DNA from: an uncultured Prevotellaceae bacterium
GTDB taxonomy: Bacteria; Bacteroidota; Bacteroidia; Bacteroidales; Bacteroidaceae
Direction: 5' to 3'
Assembly: GCA_900317305.1 (NCBI GenBank)
Contig: ONGG01000008.1
Location: forward strand, 1-59,202
Length of the DNA stretch: 59,202 nucleotides
Shown: positions 9,301 through 17,519 of the stretch, piece by piece
Numbering within the stretch: position 1 is the first letter of the stretch
How the letters are laid out: the number at the start of each line of letters is the position of its first letter
Program-made: the position numbers and the translations under genes
Notes under the pieces: generated by a model
Databases searched by the model: none
The model's input: the letters and a program-made list of their open reading frames with translations, nothing else
What the model was told of the DNA's origin: nothing

Positions 9301-9806
9301 GCAGTGACACCGACTACAAGAAATCGTATGCCGAATGGTATGAGCGTGAGTTCCGCCATGCCCGCAACATCCAGCCCCATATCCGTGGCGAGCAAAACGT
9401 GTTCAGGTACCTGCCACTCAAGCGAGGCATGGTATTGAGGCTCTTCGGTGACGAGACCCTGGAGCAAATCAAGATGGTGTGCCTGGCCGCTAGCACCGTG
9501 GGCACCCCTCTTACCATCTCCGCCGACAGCACCCATCCGCTCATCGACAGTTTGCCTTCCATAGTAAAGAAAGAGAGTCTGCAACAATTCTGCCAGTCGT
9601 TGAAAGACTACGAGCGTATCCGCACCATCTCTGCCCACGTGCCCGACGAGGTGTTTGAGACCGCAGCCCATGCCGACCGCTACATTGCCCAGTCGGCACC
9701 TGTGAGGAACGGACGCATCGAACTCTCGCTCTACATCAAGGAGCAGTCGATAGCCAACGAATATCACCGCTATGGCTCGCAGATTGAAATACCGCCTGTA
9801 GAATAG
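6324..9806 (+). CDS. putA: bifunctional proline dehydrogenase / delta-1-pyrroline-5-carboxylate dehydrogenase
   Basis: The 1160-residue protein joins an FAD-dependent proline dehydrogenase barrel (about residues 60-460, with the segments KISGIYAQ, MRIVKGCN and HIGMASHN) to an aldehyde-dehydrogenase module (about 530-1050) that has LSPWNFPCAIP, SAETGGKN with the general-base Glu, and GNAGQKCSAC with the catalytic cysteine at residue 798. Together they convert proline to glutamate via pyrroline-5-carboxylate, feeding electrons to the quinone pool and NAD+. There is no N-terminal ribbon-helix-helix DNA-binding domain, so it should not act as its own repressor as E. coli PutA does. A C-terminal tail of about 150 residues follows the dehydrogenase module. 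It is monocistronic by context. Confidence 0.9.
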   Translation: MNAQQLPTVEEVFSWMRKLYDESYSGLTKLEKSEQHMYGTMVTTPNDKKFIVRMLDETSQVRDSQKLAVRVKDLIDQYGIPHFLGKTDHCLFWMYQKFAYLPLFNWVSVPIIKWRLRRDTSRVIINAARPNLTRHLATRFQQDIGQNVNLLGEVVLGDGEADKRYQSYLEALKEPDINYISVKISGIYAQTHALNYKECFPELIRRMSELYQAAIDNPYTDANGVKRAKFINLDMEEYKDAHLTMKLFKDVLSLPQFKNYEAGIVVQAYLPDAWDFQTELLEFAHQRVAEGGSPIKMRIVKGCNLDMENIVSDMRGWPNPVRQSKTEVDANYLHIIERGLKPENAKVLHIGMASHNLFTISYAYLLTETYKTPKDCFCFEMLEGMANHIWRAQKKFGNHVILYTPVVKKEHFLNAISYLVRRMDENTAPDNFLTHSFSLKPGTKEWKELEQQFIDAYNMKDSLSHTPARTQDRNKPYEGQAPRDEMKNEPDTDFDRFCNQEWVEQIFKKWKAAPSTKLAQAPGWGEWKPGEVLPTQVGDSLTFNADHARYFDRSQEGDVLVCEMSRANKEQALQIIDIAANDPSGWRNTTIEERHRLMYEAANHLGAMRGDLIGAMCAITGKTVEEADVEVSEAIDYCRFYTTTMKKYASLGDIEMKAKGTVLVLSPWNFPCAIPCGGVVAALASGNTCILKPATVAAPVAWLFAKAFWDAGVPKKALQVVITDRDATPLLTSSPSVSHIILTGGTETAQTIAHANPRKPLSAETGGKNVMILSAKGDRDHAIMNACRSAFGNAGQKCSACSILLVERSVYDTEEFMEKLKDCASSLKVGGVWNAGNIVGPMITNENEKLRQAMQLEPGEQWLIAPEFVDSKKYILKPTVKIGVKPNSFTFRTELFAPLLAVTPYDTLEEAVALVNGLDYGLTSGLQSLDEQEQKYWKDHIEAGNLYINRGITGAIVNRQPFGGMKLSAFGPGLKAGGPNYCLQFMTVTDKVGSDTDYKKSYAEWYEREFRHARNIQPHIRGEQNVFRYLPLKRGMVLRLFGDETLEQIKMVCLAASTVGTPLTISADSTHPLIDSLPSIVKKESLQQFCQSLKDYERIRTISAHVPDEVFETAAHADRYIAQSAPVRNGRIELSLYIKEQSIANEYHRYGSQIEIPPVE

Positions 9807-9868
9807 ATCTGAAATCCATCAACCATCAGTTTTTTGGGAAAAAGGATGATTTTTGCCGCAAATAGATG

Positions 9869-9876
9869 TATCTTTG
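9869..9876 (+). promoter_or_regulatory. probable -7 box of the EamA transporter gene
   Basis: TATCTTTG matches TAnnTTTG, 79 bases before the ATG. The nearest TTTG (9852-9855) is only 13 bases upstream, so the -33 element is uncertain. Confidence 0.4.
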
Positions 9877-9955
9877 CATCTGATTTGCGGCAGAATCCTT
9901 TTTAGGCCAGTTATTGCCTTGACAGCATCGAACCGCATATTTTCTTAATACCACG

Positions 9956-10891
9956 ATGAGATATATTGGAGAAATCATTTCTTTGGGCGTGGCATGTTCG
10001 TGGACCATCGCTGCTCTATCGAGCGAGATAGGCAGCCGTCGGCTGGGCGTGTTCGTGATGAACGTCTGGCGCATGGGTGTGGCACTGCTCTTCTCGGCCC
10101 TGCTGATGTGGATGGTCTTTGGCAGTCCCTACCCTGTATATGCCAGTGCCACCACATGGGGTTGGCTGCTGCTTTCGGGCGTAGTAGGCTATTTCTTCGG
10201 CGACTGGTGCCTGTTCAATTCCTACCTCACCATCGGCTCACGTTTCGGTCAACTGTTCATGACGCTGGCCCCTATGTTCACCGCCCTGACTGCATGGGTG
10301 ATGCTCGGGCAACGGCTGTCGTGGAGCACGCTGCTCGCCATGGCAGTCACCCTTTCGGGCATTGCCATCTCTGTGCTCAGCCGCGACGGGCATCACAAGA
10401 TAGCCGTTTCGCTGCCCACCAAAGGCATTCTCTTCGGCATTGGTGCCGGACTGGGACAAGGAGTAGGACTGGTACTCAGCAAGGTGGGCCTCGACCACTA
10501 TTCTGCCGACGTTCCCTCGGCCGTGATGAGCGAGGTGGAGAATTACCTTCCTTTTGGTTCGAACATGATACGCTGTGTGGCCGGACTGGTTTGTTTCGCT
10601 CTTTGGTTGGTGATACGGGGAGGGGCAAGCAGTATGCGTGCGAGCATTCACGACTGGCGAGGCCTGACGGCCATGATGGTGGCCGTGTTCTCAGGTCCGT
10701 TCATCGGCGTGGGATTCTCGCTCATGGCCCTGCAATATACTGCCGCCGGTATCGCCTCCACGCTTATGGCCCTTACGCCCATACTCATCCTGCTGCCTTC
10801 GCGCTGGCTCTTTGGTCAGCCCATCACGCTGCGCAATGTGCTGGGAGCCATCATATCATGCATCGGCGTATCGCTGTTTTTTCTGTTATAG
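9956..10891 (+). CDS. EamA-family (DMT superfamily) membrane transporter
   Basis: The 311-residue protein shows about ten hydrophobic helices arranged as two EamA repeats (roughly residues 5-140 and 155-310). Glycine-rich segments such as LLLSGVVGYFFGDW and the repeat-ending ALTAWVMLGQRLSW correspond to the conserved end of the first repeat, and LMALTPILILLPSRWLFGQPI to that of the second. Members export or exchange amino acids, nucleotides or other metabolites across the inner membrane; the substrate cannot be told from sequence. It follows the proline catabolic gene after 150 bases with its own likely promoter and ends at a strong bidirectional hairpin, so it is probably a single-gene transcript. 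Confidence 0.85.
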   Translation: MRYIGEIISLGVACSWTIAALSSEIGSRRLGVFVMNVWRMGVALLFSALLMWMVFGSPYPVYASATTWGWLLLSGVVGYFFGDWCLFNSYLTIGSRFGQLFMTLAPMFTALTAWVMLGQRLSWSTLLAMAVTLSGIAISVLSRDGHHKIAVSLPTKGILFGIGAGLGQGVGLVLSKVGLDHYSADVPSAVMSEVENYLPFGSNMIRCVAGLVCFALWLVIRGGASSMRASIHDWRGLTAMMVAVFSGPFIGVGFSLMALQYTAAGIASTLMALTPILILLPSRWLFGQPITLRNVLGAIISCIGVSLFFLL

Positions 10892-10921
10892 AGGATTTGT
10901 TTATAGGGAAGAAATAACAAA

Positions 10922-10949
10922 AAACGGTGCTGAACACTCAACACCGTTT
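10922..10949. terminator. bidirectional intrinsic terminator
   Basis: AAACGGTG and CACCGTTT form an 8-base stem, extended by inner TG/CA pairs. T-rich sequence follows on the plus strand (CTTTTATATTT) and T6 on the minus strand. It serves the convergent EamA and PepSY-like genes. Confidence 0.75.
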
Positions 10950-10973
10950 GCTTTTATATTTGATTAGATAGGA

Positions 10974-11414
10974 TTAGTCATCGCTATCGAGCAGATGGCC
11001 ATATTTGCTGAACCTCAGGTCGATGCCGTTGGCGAGTTCCACCTTATAGGTTCTGCGAGTCTTGATGATCTCCACTACGGGGAAGTCCTTGAAGTTTGCG
11101 GTCACATAAGCGGCGATGGGCTCTGGTATGACCTCAATGGGAACAGCACTGAATCTGCAGTCAACCTCCTCCCAGTCACCATTGGTGTCGAAGTCGATTT
11201 TCGTTCCATCGCTGAGGCAGATGGTATATTCTTTCGACAAGAAGTTGATGTCTTTCTCTACCAGGGTCACTTTCGAATCGGGAAAATGATTCTGAATGAA
11301 CAACTGGGCAGCTGGTGGCATCTCATTGGGTGCTACAAAATTGTCGTAAGTGAAGCTGGTTGCCATGACCAACACTCCAATAACCAACACGATTACAAAT
11401 CCTATCTTTTTCAT
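10974..11414 (-). CDS. PepSY-like (DUF2874-type) exported protein
   Basis: The 146-residue product has an N-terminal hydrophobic segment (IGFVIVLVIGVLVMATSF) acting as a signal peptide or anchor. It then has two similar halves, each with an alpha-helix ending NHFPDS or NFKDFP followed by a beta hairpin of the form YTICLSDGTKIDFDTNGDW and YKVELANGIDLRFSKYGHL. This repeat pattern is that of the Bacteroidetes PepSY-like/DUF2874 family, thought to be periplasmic proteins of unclear role, possibly peptidase inhibitors. It has its own promoter and stands alone between a transporter and ribosomal protein genes. Confidence 0.7.
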   Translation of the reverse strand: MKKIGFVIVLVIGVLVMATSFTYDNFVAPNEMPPAAQLFIQNHFPDSKVTLVEKDINFLSKEYTICLSDGTKIDFDTNGDWEEVDCRFSAVPIEVIPEPIAAYVTANFKDFPVVEIIKTRRTYKVELANGIDLRFSKYGHLLDSDD

Positions 11415-11471
11415 TTTCTTATGGGTTTTAATTGTTTATGTTTTAATTTCGATTGTTGTCTTTTGACATTG

Positions 11472-11504
11472 CAAAGATACATCCAAAACACAACGGTTTC
11501 CAAA
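11472..11504 (-). promoter_or_regulatory. promoter of the PepSY-like gene
   Basis: On the minus strand TTTG (11501-11504), a 21-base spacer and TATCTTTG (11472-11479) match the Bacteroidetes consensus; the start codon is 57 bases downstream. The surrounding gene-free stretch 11415-11701 holds only this promoter and a terminator. Confidence 0.65.
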
Positions 11505-11649
11505 CAATCATCACAGATACTTGAAAAAGGCATCAGACAGCAATACGGATATCGGACAAACATGCAAAAGAGGTTGAAAGGCTGTCCGAAAAGGATAGAA
11601 AGGGGGGCGACCAATCATCCCGATAGGGAAAACATTGCCAATACAGGCT

Positions 11650-11684
11650 AAAAAAAGGAGTGCCTTGCTTGGGCACTCCTTTTT
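11650..11684 (-). terminator. intrinsic terminator of the rpmB-rpmG-DUF4295 operon
   Basis: GGAGTGCC (11657-11664) pairs with GGCACTCC (11672-11679) around a 7-base loop, flanked by A-run and T-run on both sides, giving T7 on the minus strand directly after the stem. Confidence 0.85.
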
Positions 11685-11701
11685 CTTGTATGTGGAAAAA
11701 A

Positions 11702-11860
11702 TTATTTCTTGAAGAAATCCTGAACAGCCTCGTTGGGAACCATCTGCTCATCGAAGATATAAGCACCGGTCTTGGGGCTCTTCACCATTTTGATCACCTT
11801 TGTATAAGCGCGTCCATCCTGTGATCCCTCATGGAAGGTAGCGACGGTTTTCTTTGCCAT
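11702..11860 (-). CDS. DUF4295 small protein
   Basis: A 52-residue protein, MAKKTVATFHEGSQDGRAYT, then KVIKMVKSPKTGAYIFDEQM and ending AVQDFFKK. It matches the short Bacteroidetes DUF4295 family that is regularly found right after rpmG. It is basic at the N-terminus, with no signal peptide and no cysteine. It lies 9 bases after rpmG on the same strand and just before a strong terminator, so it is the last gene of a ribosomal protein operon. Conserved linkage with L28 and L33 suggests a ribosome-related role, but the function is not known. Confidence 0.85.
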   Translation of the reverse strand: MAKKTVATFHEGSQDGRAYTKVIKMVKSPKTGAYIFDEQMVPNEAVQDFFKK

Positions 11861-11869
11861 AATGTAAAA

Positions 11870-12061
11870 TTATTTAATTTCCTTATGAATGGTCATCTTC
11901 TTAAGGATGGGGTTATACTTCTTCATTTCCATTCTCTCGGGAGTGTTCTTACGGTTCTTGGTGGTCACGTAACGGCTTGTGCCGGGCAGACCGCTGTTCT
12001 TCATCTCGGTGCACTCGAGAATGACCTGCACTCTGTTACCTTTTGCTTTCTTTGATGCCAT
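11870..12061 (-). CDS. rpmG: 50S ribosomal protein L33
   Basis: A 63-residue basic protein with the L33 core [32 protein letters not shown] and [15 protein letters not shown]. Only one cysteine remains, so this is the zinc-free (C-minus) form. It lies 4 bases after rpmB, an arrangement common in bacteria, and is followed by DUF4295. Confidence 0.95.
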   Translation of the reverse strand: MASKKAKGNRVQVILECTEMKNSGLPGTSRYVTTKNRKNTPERMEMKKYNPILKKMTIHKEIK

Positions 12062-12065
12062 TTGA

Positions 12066-12329
12066 TTATTCTCCTATCACTTTAATGTCTTTCCAATCGC
12101 AATAACCTTTGGCAACAGCCTGCTTCAGTGCGGCGTCAAGACCAACTTTATTAATAAGGCGCAGACCGGCTGCACTAATCTTAAGACTAATCCAGCAATC
12201 CTCCTCCACATAGTAGAATTTCTTTGTGAACAAGTTCACATCGAAAGTGCGCTTTGTGCGATGCTTCGAATGGGAAACATTGTTGCCCACCTGGGCTTTT
12301 TTCCCTGTAATCTGACAAATCTTCGACAT
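12066..12329 (-). CDS. rpmB: 50S ribosomal protein L28
   Basis: The 87-residue product begins [21 protein letters not shown] and continues with [14 protein letters not shown] and [14 protein letters not shown], the standard L28 pattern. It is the first gene of the rpmB-rpmG-DUF4295 operon and has a near-perfect promoter about 55 bases upstream. Confidence 0.96.
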   Translation of the reverse strand: MSKICQITGKKAQVGNNVSHSKHRTKRTFDVNLFTKKFYYVEEDCWISLKISAAGLRLINKVGLDAALKQAVAKGYCDWKDIKVIGE

Positions 12330-12382
12330 TGCTATCTAAATTTTTTGTTTTCTTGTTTTTGATACCTATTCCAAACAGGGTG

Positions 12383-12413
12383 CAAAATTACAAAGAATTT
12401 TCTATTAAACAAA
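12383..12413 (-). promoter_or_regulatory. rpmB promoter
   Basis: On the minus strand TTTG (12410-12413), a 19-base spacer and TAATTTTG (12383-12390) fit the Bacteroidetes housekeeping consensus exactly. Confidence 0.85.
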
Positions 12414-12488
12414 ATTTTTCCATAAATAATCCTTTAATTTAATGTTTTTTTAGGAAGAGATTCTGTGCCCATTAACCCTTCTGGTGTA

Positions 12489-12533
12489 GACTTTAAGGAC
12501 TTTAAGGACTTTAAGGCCCCTAAGGACCTTAAA
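12489..12533. repeat. 9-bp tandem microrepeat (GACTTTAAG), five units
   Basis: Three identical GACTTTAAG units are followed by GCCCCTAAG and GACCTTAAA. The array overlaps the stop codon of the minus-strand membrane protein gene. The same unit type recurs at 21179. Confidence 0.9.
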
Positions 12534-13152
12534 GCAACGGAAAGACATAGGTGAGCGAGAAGAACAGTTCGACAGCGATGACGTAGAGCACGACAAGCGG
12601 TGCACTTTGTGAAAGGCCATAGCATAAAGCCTGGAAAGCCTCGGCGACCGACCTCATGGTGGCTGTGAGGAAACCGAAGGTGATGGCCATGACCGCCACG
12701 CAGAAAGCGATGATGGGAACAAGGCTGCTGCTGAAACTGCTGGGGAAGAGCTGTCCGGTGACGCTGAGCAATGCCGCATGAGGCACGAAAGCGATAATGG
12801 CGACAACCACCAGGAAGAGCAGCAGTTCGATGAGTACGATTCTCAGTGCGAACTCCTGTCGGTAGGTTCTGGGCCTGGGCCGGAGCAAGGTCTGTATCAT
12901 CCCACTTCGCTGCAATGCTCCGAGCGCCATGGCTCCGAAGATAATCCACACCAGCGGTGGTGAGGCCACGTTGCCCACGACCGAGCCGAAGAACCACCTG
13001 ATGCCCTCATTGCTGAGCAGTGAGCGCACGGAGGTTTCCGGCGAGGCGGCAGTAATGAGCCACGACACCAGGAAGAGCGCTACCTGCAAGATGGCCATGA
13101 CAGCCGCCGCATAAGCGCACCACGTCTTCCAATCCCTATTCGTCGTCGGCAT
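12529..13152 (-). CDS. five-helix membrane protein, faintly AbgT-like
   Basis: The 207-residue protein has about five transmembrane helices (near residues 12-35, 55-78, 100-122, 135-160 and 175-205). The segment LLSNEGIRWFFGSVVGN followed by a helix resembles a stretch of AbgT-type transporters, but the protein is less than half their length, so transport function is uncertain. The start codon lies within the response-regulator gene, giving a 17-base overlap and implying co-translation with the kinase/regulator pair. The stop codon lies inside a microrepeat. It may be a membrane partner or output target of the two-component system; that is inference from position. Confidence 0.65.
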   Translation of the reverse strand: MPTTNRDWKTWCAYAAAVMAILQVALFLVSWLITAASPETSVRSLLSNEGIRWFFGSVVGNVASPPLVWIIFGAMALGALQRSGMIQTLLRPRPRTYRQEFALRIVLIELLLFLVVVAIIAFVPHAALLSVTGQLFPSSFSSSLVPIIAFCVAVMAITFGFLTATMRSVAEAFQALCYGLSQSAPLVVLYVIAVELFFSLTYVFPLL

Positions 13153-13861
13153 GCAGGTTGTCGATATCGATGATTCTCAGTTCGCAAGCCCTCACCACGA
13201 GTCGGGTGGCATTCACGCCATATCCGCCATTGCCGTTCGGGAAGAGTTTCTGCACCAGTTCGTTCTGTCTCTTCTCCAGGCTTTTCACGCCGAAGGGCAT
13301 TCCCCTGAGGTTGGTGATCTGCTCCTTGGTGTATCCAAGGGCCAAGTGGCGGAGGAATCGCTCATCGTACTCGTCGATCTCGTAGTTGACCAAAGCCTCC
13401 TGCCGCATGAGATGGCTTCCCACACTATATTTGAAGCGTTCCACGATTTTCTCGAGAATGGGTTCGTTGAACACCAAGCGTTTGCCGCTCATCACGCTGA
13501 ACACATCCCCCCGGGTGAGCAGTTCGCCACTTTTGAGGATGATACCGTCGGCTCCGGCGTCGAGCACGTCGACCCACAGTTTCTCGTTAAGGATCTCTCC
13601 CGTGAAGATGAGCACTTTGATGTTCTTATACATCTCTTTCGTATGACGGCAGATCTCCACACCCACGGTGGTCGACCCACCAAGTCCAAGGTCGAGCAGC
13701 ACGAGGTCGGGCATCTCCTGCTTGAGCAGTTTCCAGTATGAGGCCTCGCTGTCGGCAGTGCCGATGATTTGAGCCTCGGGGATGTCGTTGCGGATGATTC
13801 CCTCGGTGCCTTTCAGTTCGAGCGCCACGTCTTCGACGATGATTACTTTGAATTTTTCCAT
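13136..13861 (-). CDS. response regulator, receiver domain with Bacteroidetes-type output (DUF5932-like)
   Basis: The 241-residue protein has an N-terminal receiver domain: VIIVEDVALELKG with the acidic pair at residues 10-11, LVLLDLGLGG with the phospho-acceptor Asp57, and a Thr and Lys in VLIFTGE and IILKSGE. The C-terminal part (about 150-241) includes DERFLRHLALGYTKEQITNLRGMPFGVKSLEKRQNELVQKLF, whose helix-turn-helix pattern resembles LuxR-like output domains; I recall this output being classed as DUF5932. It follows the large sensor gene by 32 bases and overlaps the next gene, so the three form one operon. The target genes are unknown. Confidence 0.8.
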   Translation of the reverse strand: MEKFKVIIVEDVALELKGTEGIIRNDIPEAQIIGTADSEASYWKLLKQEMPDLVLLDLGLGGSTTVGVEICRHTKEMYKNIKVLIFTGEILNEKLWVDVLDAGADGIILKSGELLTRGDVFSVMSGKRLVFNEPILEKIVERFKYSVGSHLMRQEALVNYEIDEYDERFLRHLALGYTKEQITNLRGMPFGVKSLEKRQNELVQKLFPNGNGGYGVNATRLVVRACELRIIDIDNLHADDE

Positions 13862-13893
13862 GATTGTATGATATTTGTTGTTATTTCGATCAA

Positions 13894-16800
13894 CTAGGCT
13901 TGCGGTTTGGAGGTTTTGCCCTTGACGAGTGTCACCACGAGGTCGGTGCCCCCCTCGGAGTTCTGTTCAGCCACGATTCCGCAGCCACGGGCATTGGTAG
14001 CGTTACCGATATCCCTGACAATCTGCCGGCACAGCAGGAAGGGGATGTTGTGCATGGAGGGGTCGAACAGGCCGTGGCACTCCTCATGGCTGAGTCGCAG
14101 GTTGTGGTAGGTCACCCGCAGTGTGACATAGCGGTCGTCCTTGTTGGCGGCCGTGATTACAGGTTTCTCTCCCCCACCCTGTTTTCCAAGTATCTCAAAG
14201 AGATAGCGCAGCATCTGCTCGTCGCCCAGCACATAGATATCCTGTGGGTCGGCAATCCTGATGTCCTTCCTCACCGATCTCAGGCTCACCGCCGCACAAT
14301 CGGGTTTCACGCTCTCCACCTGGCGCATGGCTTGTGCGCTGAGTATGGAATAGAGCATTTTATAGTAGTCGGCCAGTTCGCTGATACTCTGCAGGTTGTC
14401 GTCGCCATCCTCTATCAGTGTCCGGATTCTCGACGGGAAGTACATGGTCTCGTGTTTCAGCGTACTGAGACAGTTGTCGAGCACGCTGTTGCACACATAT
14501 AGCCTATCGTTCTCATATTCACCGCGGTGCACGTCATCCTCCGCCAGTTCGATATCCGCCATACGCTCGTTGTTTTGGTTCACGGCCTTCTGCAGCGTCT
14601 CGATAATCTGGTCGGCCACATTTTGCAACATGGGTGGCAGTTTCTCGTCGTGGTAGATCGACTTTCGGCCTTTCATCACCTCACCTTCCGAAGGATGGCC
14701 GGCAAGCGTGCGTATTTTCTCCAGTTTGCGCTGGTTGGTGTCCTCCGACCCGAGCACGTTGTTGATGCCGATGACCCTGTCGAGACAGAAACGGTAGTAG
14801 ACCTGGTGACGGTAGTAGAGCAGCAAGTAGGCCAGGATGATGATGAGCAACAGTACGATGAGGATGGCGATGGCCATATACTTGTTGGCCTGCGACTTCT
14901 GCATCACGCTACAGTAGTCGGCCAGCGTGGTGTCGGCCGACTTCTCCTTGAAGAGTTGGGTATATACCTTATTATTATAACGGTAGAGCGACCATTGGTG
15001 CAGGGCCAGTGCCGCCACTGCCGCCTCGTTGCGGAAGTCGAGGATGACGTCGTAATTCATGGGCAGCCGCTTGTGGAACCACTCTATCTCGGCCTGTGCC
15101 GAGGCGTTGTTGTCCTCTGCCAGCAATGTGTCGGTTCCCTCTGGCATCATGATGCGGTAGGCCTGATTAAGGTAGAGTCGCGTGGAGTCGGCGAAGTCGA
15201 GTGCCCGCTGATATTTCCGGTTCAGGTTGCTGTAGTAGGCACTGTCGGCCATCGACCCAGCCTTCTCGAGCATCTGTCCCACGCTCTTGGCCATTGTCGG
15301 AGAGGCCGACGCAGTAAGCACGGCGAGGAGCGCGATGACGCGTGATACGCCCTTCGGAAGCCGGAAGAAGAACCGGCTGCCCTTGCCCACCTTGCTCTCC
15401 ACGCCAATATCGCATACTTTGAAGAGGGTGCTGATTTTCTTGTATTTCTCGATGATGCCCTTGCAGTTCACCAGTCCGAACCCGTGTCCCTTCTCCGTGT
15501 TGTCGGCAGGTACTTTCTCGAGTGTGAGGGTCTGGTCGCTGATGCTCTTCATCTCCACCTTAAAGGCCGAGGCCATCTGTTCCTCGGTCATTCCCACGCC
15601 GGTGTCGCTCACCGAGATCTCCACATAGTCGTCGGTCTCGTCGGCAAAGATGGTCACCTTGCCGCCCTCCGGGGTGAACTTCCTGGCGTTGTCGGCCAGA
15701 GTGTTGACCATGAAGAGCGTGAGGGTGCGGTCGGCCTTCACCCAAGCCTCGGTAGGCGTCACCTCAAGCGAGATGTTCTTGAGTTGGAATCCCATTCTTC
15801 CGTGCGACACGATATCGAAGAGACCCTGCACGGGGAAGCTCTCGATATGCAGGCTCAGTTCGCCTTTCCGCAACTGTATCCACTGGGTGAGGATGGCATT
15901 GTACTCGATAATGCGGTCGGTGAGTTCGGCCACATATTGGTATCTCTCCTGTCGTGTCTCCGGGTCCTCATCGTGCTCGTTGAGCCGGTGAATCTCATGT
16001 AGCATGCGGTCGATGAACGGGGTGACACCATTCACCAGCGACACCTTTGCCCTTTGCTCCAGGTTCAGGCGTTTGTTGTTCTCGATGTGCAAGTTGTTCA
16101 TGGCCTTCCGCTCCATGATATCCTCATATTGCTCATCGAGTTGCTCCATATACGATTCGTTGTCGCTCTTCCATTTCTCCAGTGGTTTGAGAAGGTCGCC
16201 AAGAACATTCTCCTTCGATTTTTTCCTCCTCATATAGGTAAAGAAGAAGAGCAGTGCCACGGCGATGGCCATAAGAATCAGAATAGCGGCAATCATCATA
16301 TTGAGTTGGCTCACCGACGTCTTCAGTTGTTCGGCTCTCGACTCCAGGTAGCGGTCCTGTCGGGTTTGCTCTTGTTTATCGAGATAGAGGTTGCGGTTCA
16401 CATCGCTCTGCTGTTTGTCGTCGAGTGCGGCATACACCACGCTCATCTGCTCACGGATAGAGGCCACGAGGTCGGGTGCCTGTTGGATAGCCGTATCGGT
16501 GACGAGCGCATCGTTGAGGCATTCGAGCGAGGATTGGTAGAGATTGATTTGCCAGTAGCACTGTGCCAGCGTACGGAAGGCGCCTGCCACCTGGTAGACG
16601 TCGCCATATTTTCGGAACAAGTCGAGCGAGCGTTGTGCGAAGTTGCCCGCCAGCAGGCTGTCGTCGATGTTCTCGATATTGATTTCCTTGATTGTGGGAT
16701 AGTTGGCCAGTATTATCCTCCGTTGGTCATCGTCCTGCAAGTGCTCACTCATGGCCTGCAGCGAGTTGGCCTCCCAGAACACATATCCCCCTTCAATGGC

Positions 16801-17508
16801 CATGAAGTAACAGCGAATGAGGTAATCCATCTCATCGAGGGCCACCTCCTCCTGTGTGCCCTCGGTGAGGATGCCTCCGGCTCCGATGTTGTAGAGGTAA
16901 TTGAGCAGTTGTGCCCGGTCTTGCTGAATCTCGCCGTAGGGCTCTATGTTCTCGATGGCCTCGATGGAAGGCTGTTCGAGTCCCACATAATAATAATAGG
17001 TAGAAGTGACGATATCAAACTCCGACTTGGCGTATACCATGCGCGCCCGCTGGTGCTGGTCGAGCATGGCATCCTCCTCTGATATGCGCTTCAGACGAGC
17101 GAGCGCGCTTCCCCGGTAGGTATAGAAATCCTTGTTGCGCGACTGCCTCTGGCAGAGTCGCATATACTGGATGTCGGCGATGAGCAGTTCCACCTGATTG
17201 TCGGTGATGGCAGCCACGGAGTCGAGTTGGAGTGCCGCCATGTCGTATTGCATCCTTGCGATGCTCACGAACGCCTTGTTGTTGTAGGCCTCTGCCAGTC
17301 CACCGTCATAGCGTCCCGCCTCACGGGTGGCCATTTTAGCGAAGAAGAGTGTGGAGTCGAGGTTCTTGTAATGATATTCGTATGCCTGCGCATTCAACTC
17401 ATCGACTTTCCTCACGTTTACGCGTGAGCAAGCCGACAAGACAAGGGCCAACAACAAGAGGAGGCCCATGGGTGTCTGCCATTTTATGAAATTCGAATGA
17501 GTGGGCAT
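13894..17508 (-). CDS. very large sensor histidine kinase with two membrane-spanning modules (DUF5112/DUF5113-like)
   Basis: The 1204-residue protein starts with a lipobox-like signal (LLALVLSAC, Cys27) and a periplasmic helical, TPR-like region (about 30-400). A membrane helix (403-425) leads to a cytoplasmic kinase core: DRMLHEIHRL with His504 as possible phospho-acceptor, the N-box NTLADNARKF (Asn602), the G1 box SDTGVGM (Asp635) and the G2 region GHGFGLVNCKG. A second hydrophobic stretch (about 722-740) returns to a second periplasmic region (about 745-870), and another helix (877-899) precedes a C-terminal cytoplasmic part that ends in a degenerate ATPase-like fold. I recall the two extracytoplasmic/cytoplasmic modules as DUF5112 and DUF5113 in Bacteroidetes. 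The response regulator follows directly. The ligand is unknown. Confidence 0.8.
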   Translation of the reverse strand: MPTHSNFIKWQTPMGLLLLLALVLSACSRVNVRKVDELNAQAYEYHYKNLDSTLFFAKMATREAGRYDGGLAEAYNNKAFVSIARMQYDMAALQLDSVAAITDNQVELLIADIQYMRLCQRQSRNKDFYTYRGSALARLKRISEEDAMLDQHQRARMVYAKSEFDIVTSTYYYYVGLEQPSIEAIENIEPYGEIQQDRAQLLNYLYNIGAGGILTEGTQEEVALDEMDYLIRCYFMAIEGGYVFWEANSLQAMSEHLQDDDQRRIILANYPTIKEINIENIDDSLLAGNFAQRSLDLFRKYGDVYQVAGAFRTLAQCYWQINLYQSSLECLNDALVTDTAIQQAPDLVASIREQMSVVYAALDDKQQSDVNRNLYLDKQEQTRQDRYLESRAEQLKTSVSQLNMMIAAILILMAIAVALLFFFTYMRRKKSKENVLGDLLKPLEKWKSDNESYMEQLDEQYEDIMERKAMNNLHIENNKRLNLEQRAKVSLVNGVTPFIDRMLHEIHRLNEHDEDPETRQERYQYVAELTDRIIEYNAILTQWIQLRKGELSLHIESFPVQGLFDIVSHGRMGFQLKNISLEVTPTEAWVKADRTLTLFMVNTLADNARKFTPEGGKVTIFADETDDYVEISVSDTGVGMTEEQMASAFKVEMKSISDQTLTLEKVPADNTEKGHGFGLVNCKGIIEKYKKISTLFKVCDIGVESKVGKGSRFFFRLPKGVSRVIALLAVLTASASPTMAKSVGQMLEKAGSMADSAYYSNLNRKYQRALDFADSTRLYLNQAYRIMMPEGTDTLLAEDNNASAQAEIEWFHKRLPMNYDVILDFRNEAAVAALALHQWSLYRYNNKVYTQLFKEKSADTTLADYCSVMQKSQANKYMAIAILIVLLLIIILAYLLLYYRHQVYYRFCLDRVIGINNVLGSEDTNQRKLEKIRTLAGHPSEGEVMKGRKSIYHDEKLPPMLQNVADQIIETLQKAVNQNNERMADIELAEDDVHRGEYENDRLYVCNSVLDNCLSTLKHETMYFPSRIRTLIEDGDDNLQSISELADYYKMLYSILSAQAMRQVESVKPDCAAVSLRSVRKDIRIADPQDIYVLGDEQMLRYLFEILGKQGGGEKPVITAANKDDRYVTLRVTYHNLRLSHEECHGLFDPSMHNIPFLLCRQIVRDIGNATNARGCGIVAEQNSEGGTDLVVTLVKGKTSKPQA

Positions 17509-17519
17509 ACGGTGGTTTA

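Noticed and set aside
11411-11614. 67-codon open frame on the minus strand between the PepSY-like gene and DUF4295
   Set aside because: It crosses the promoter of the PepSY-like gene, and its Cys/Phe-rich composition matches no family.
12434-12997. 187-codon minus-strand frame overlapping the five-helix membrane protein
   Set aside because: The membrane protein frame has clear helices and couples to the response regulator; this alternative frame has neither.
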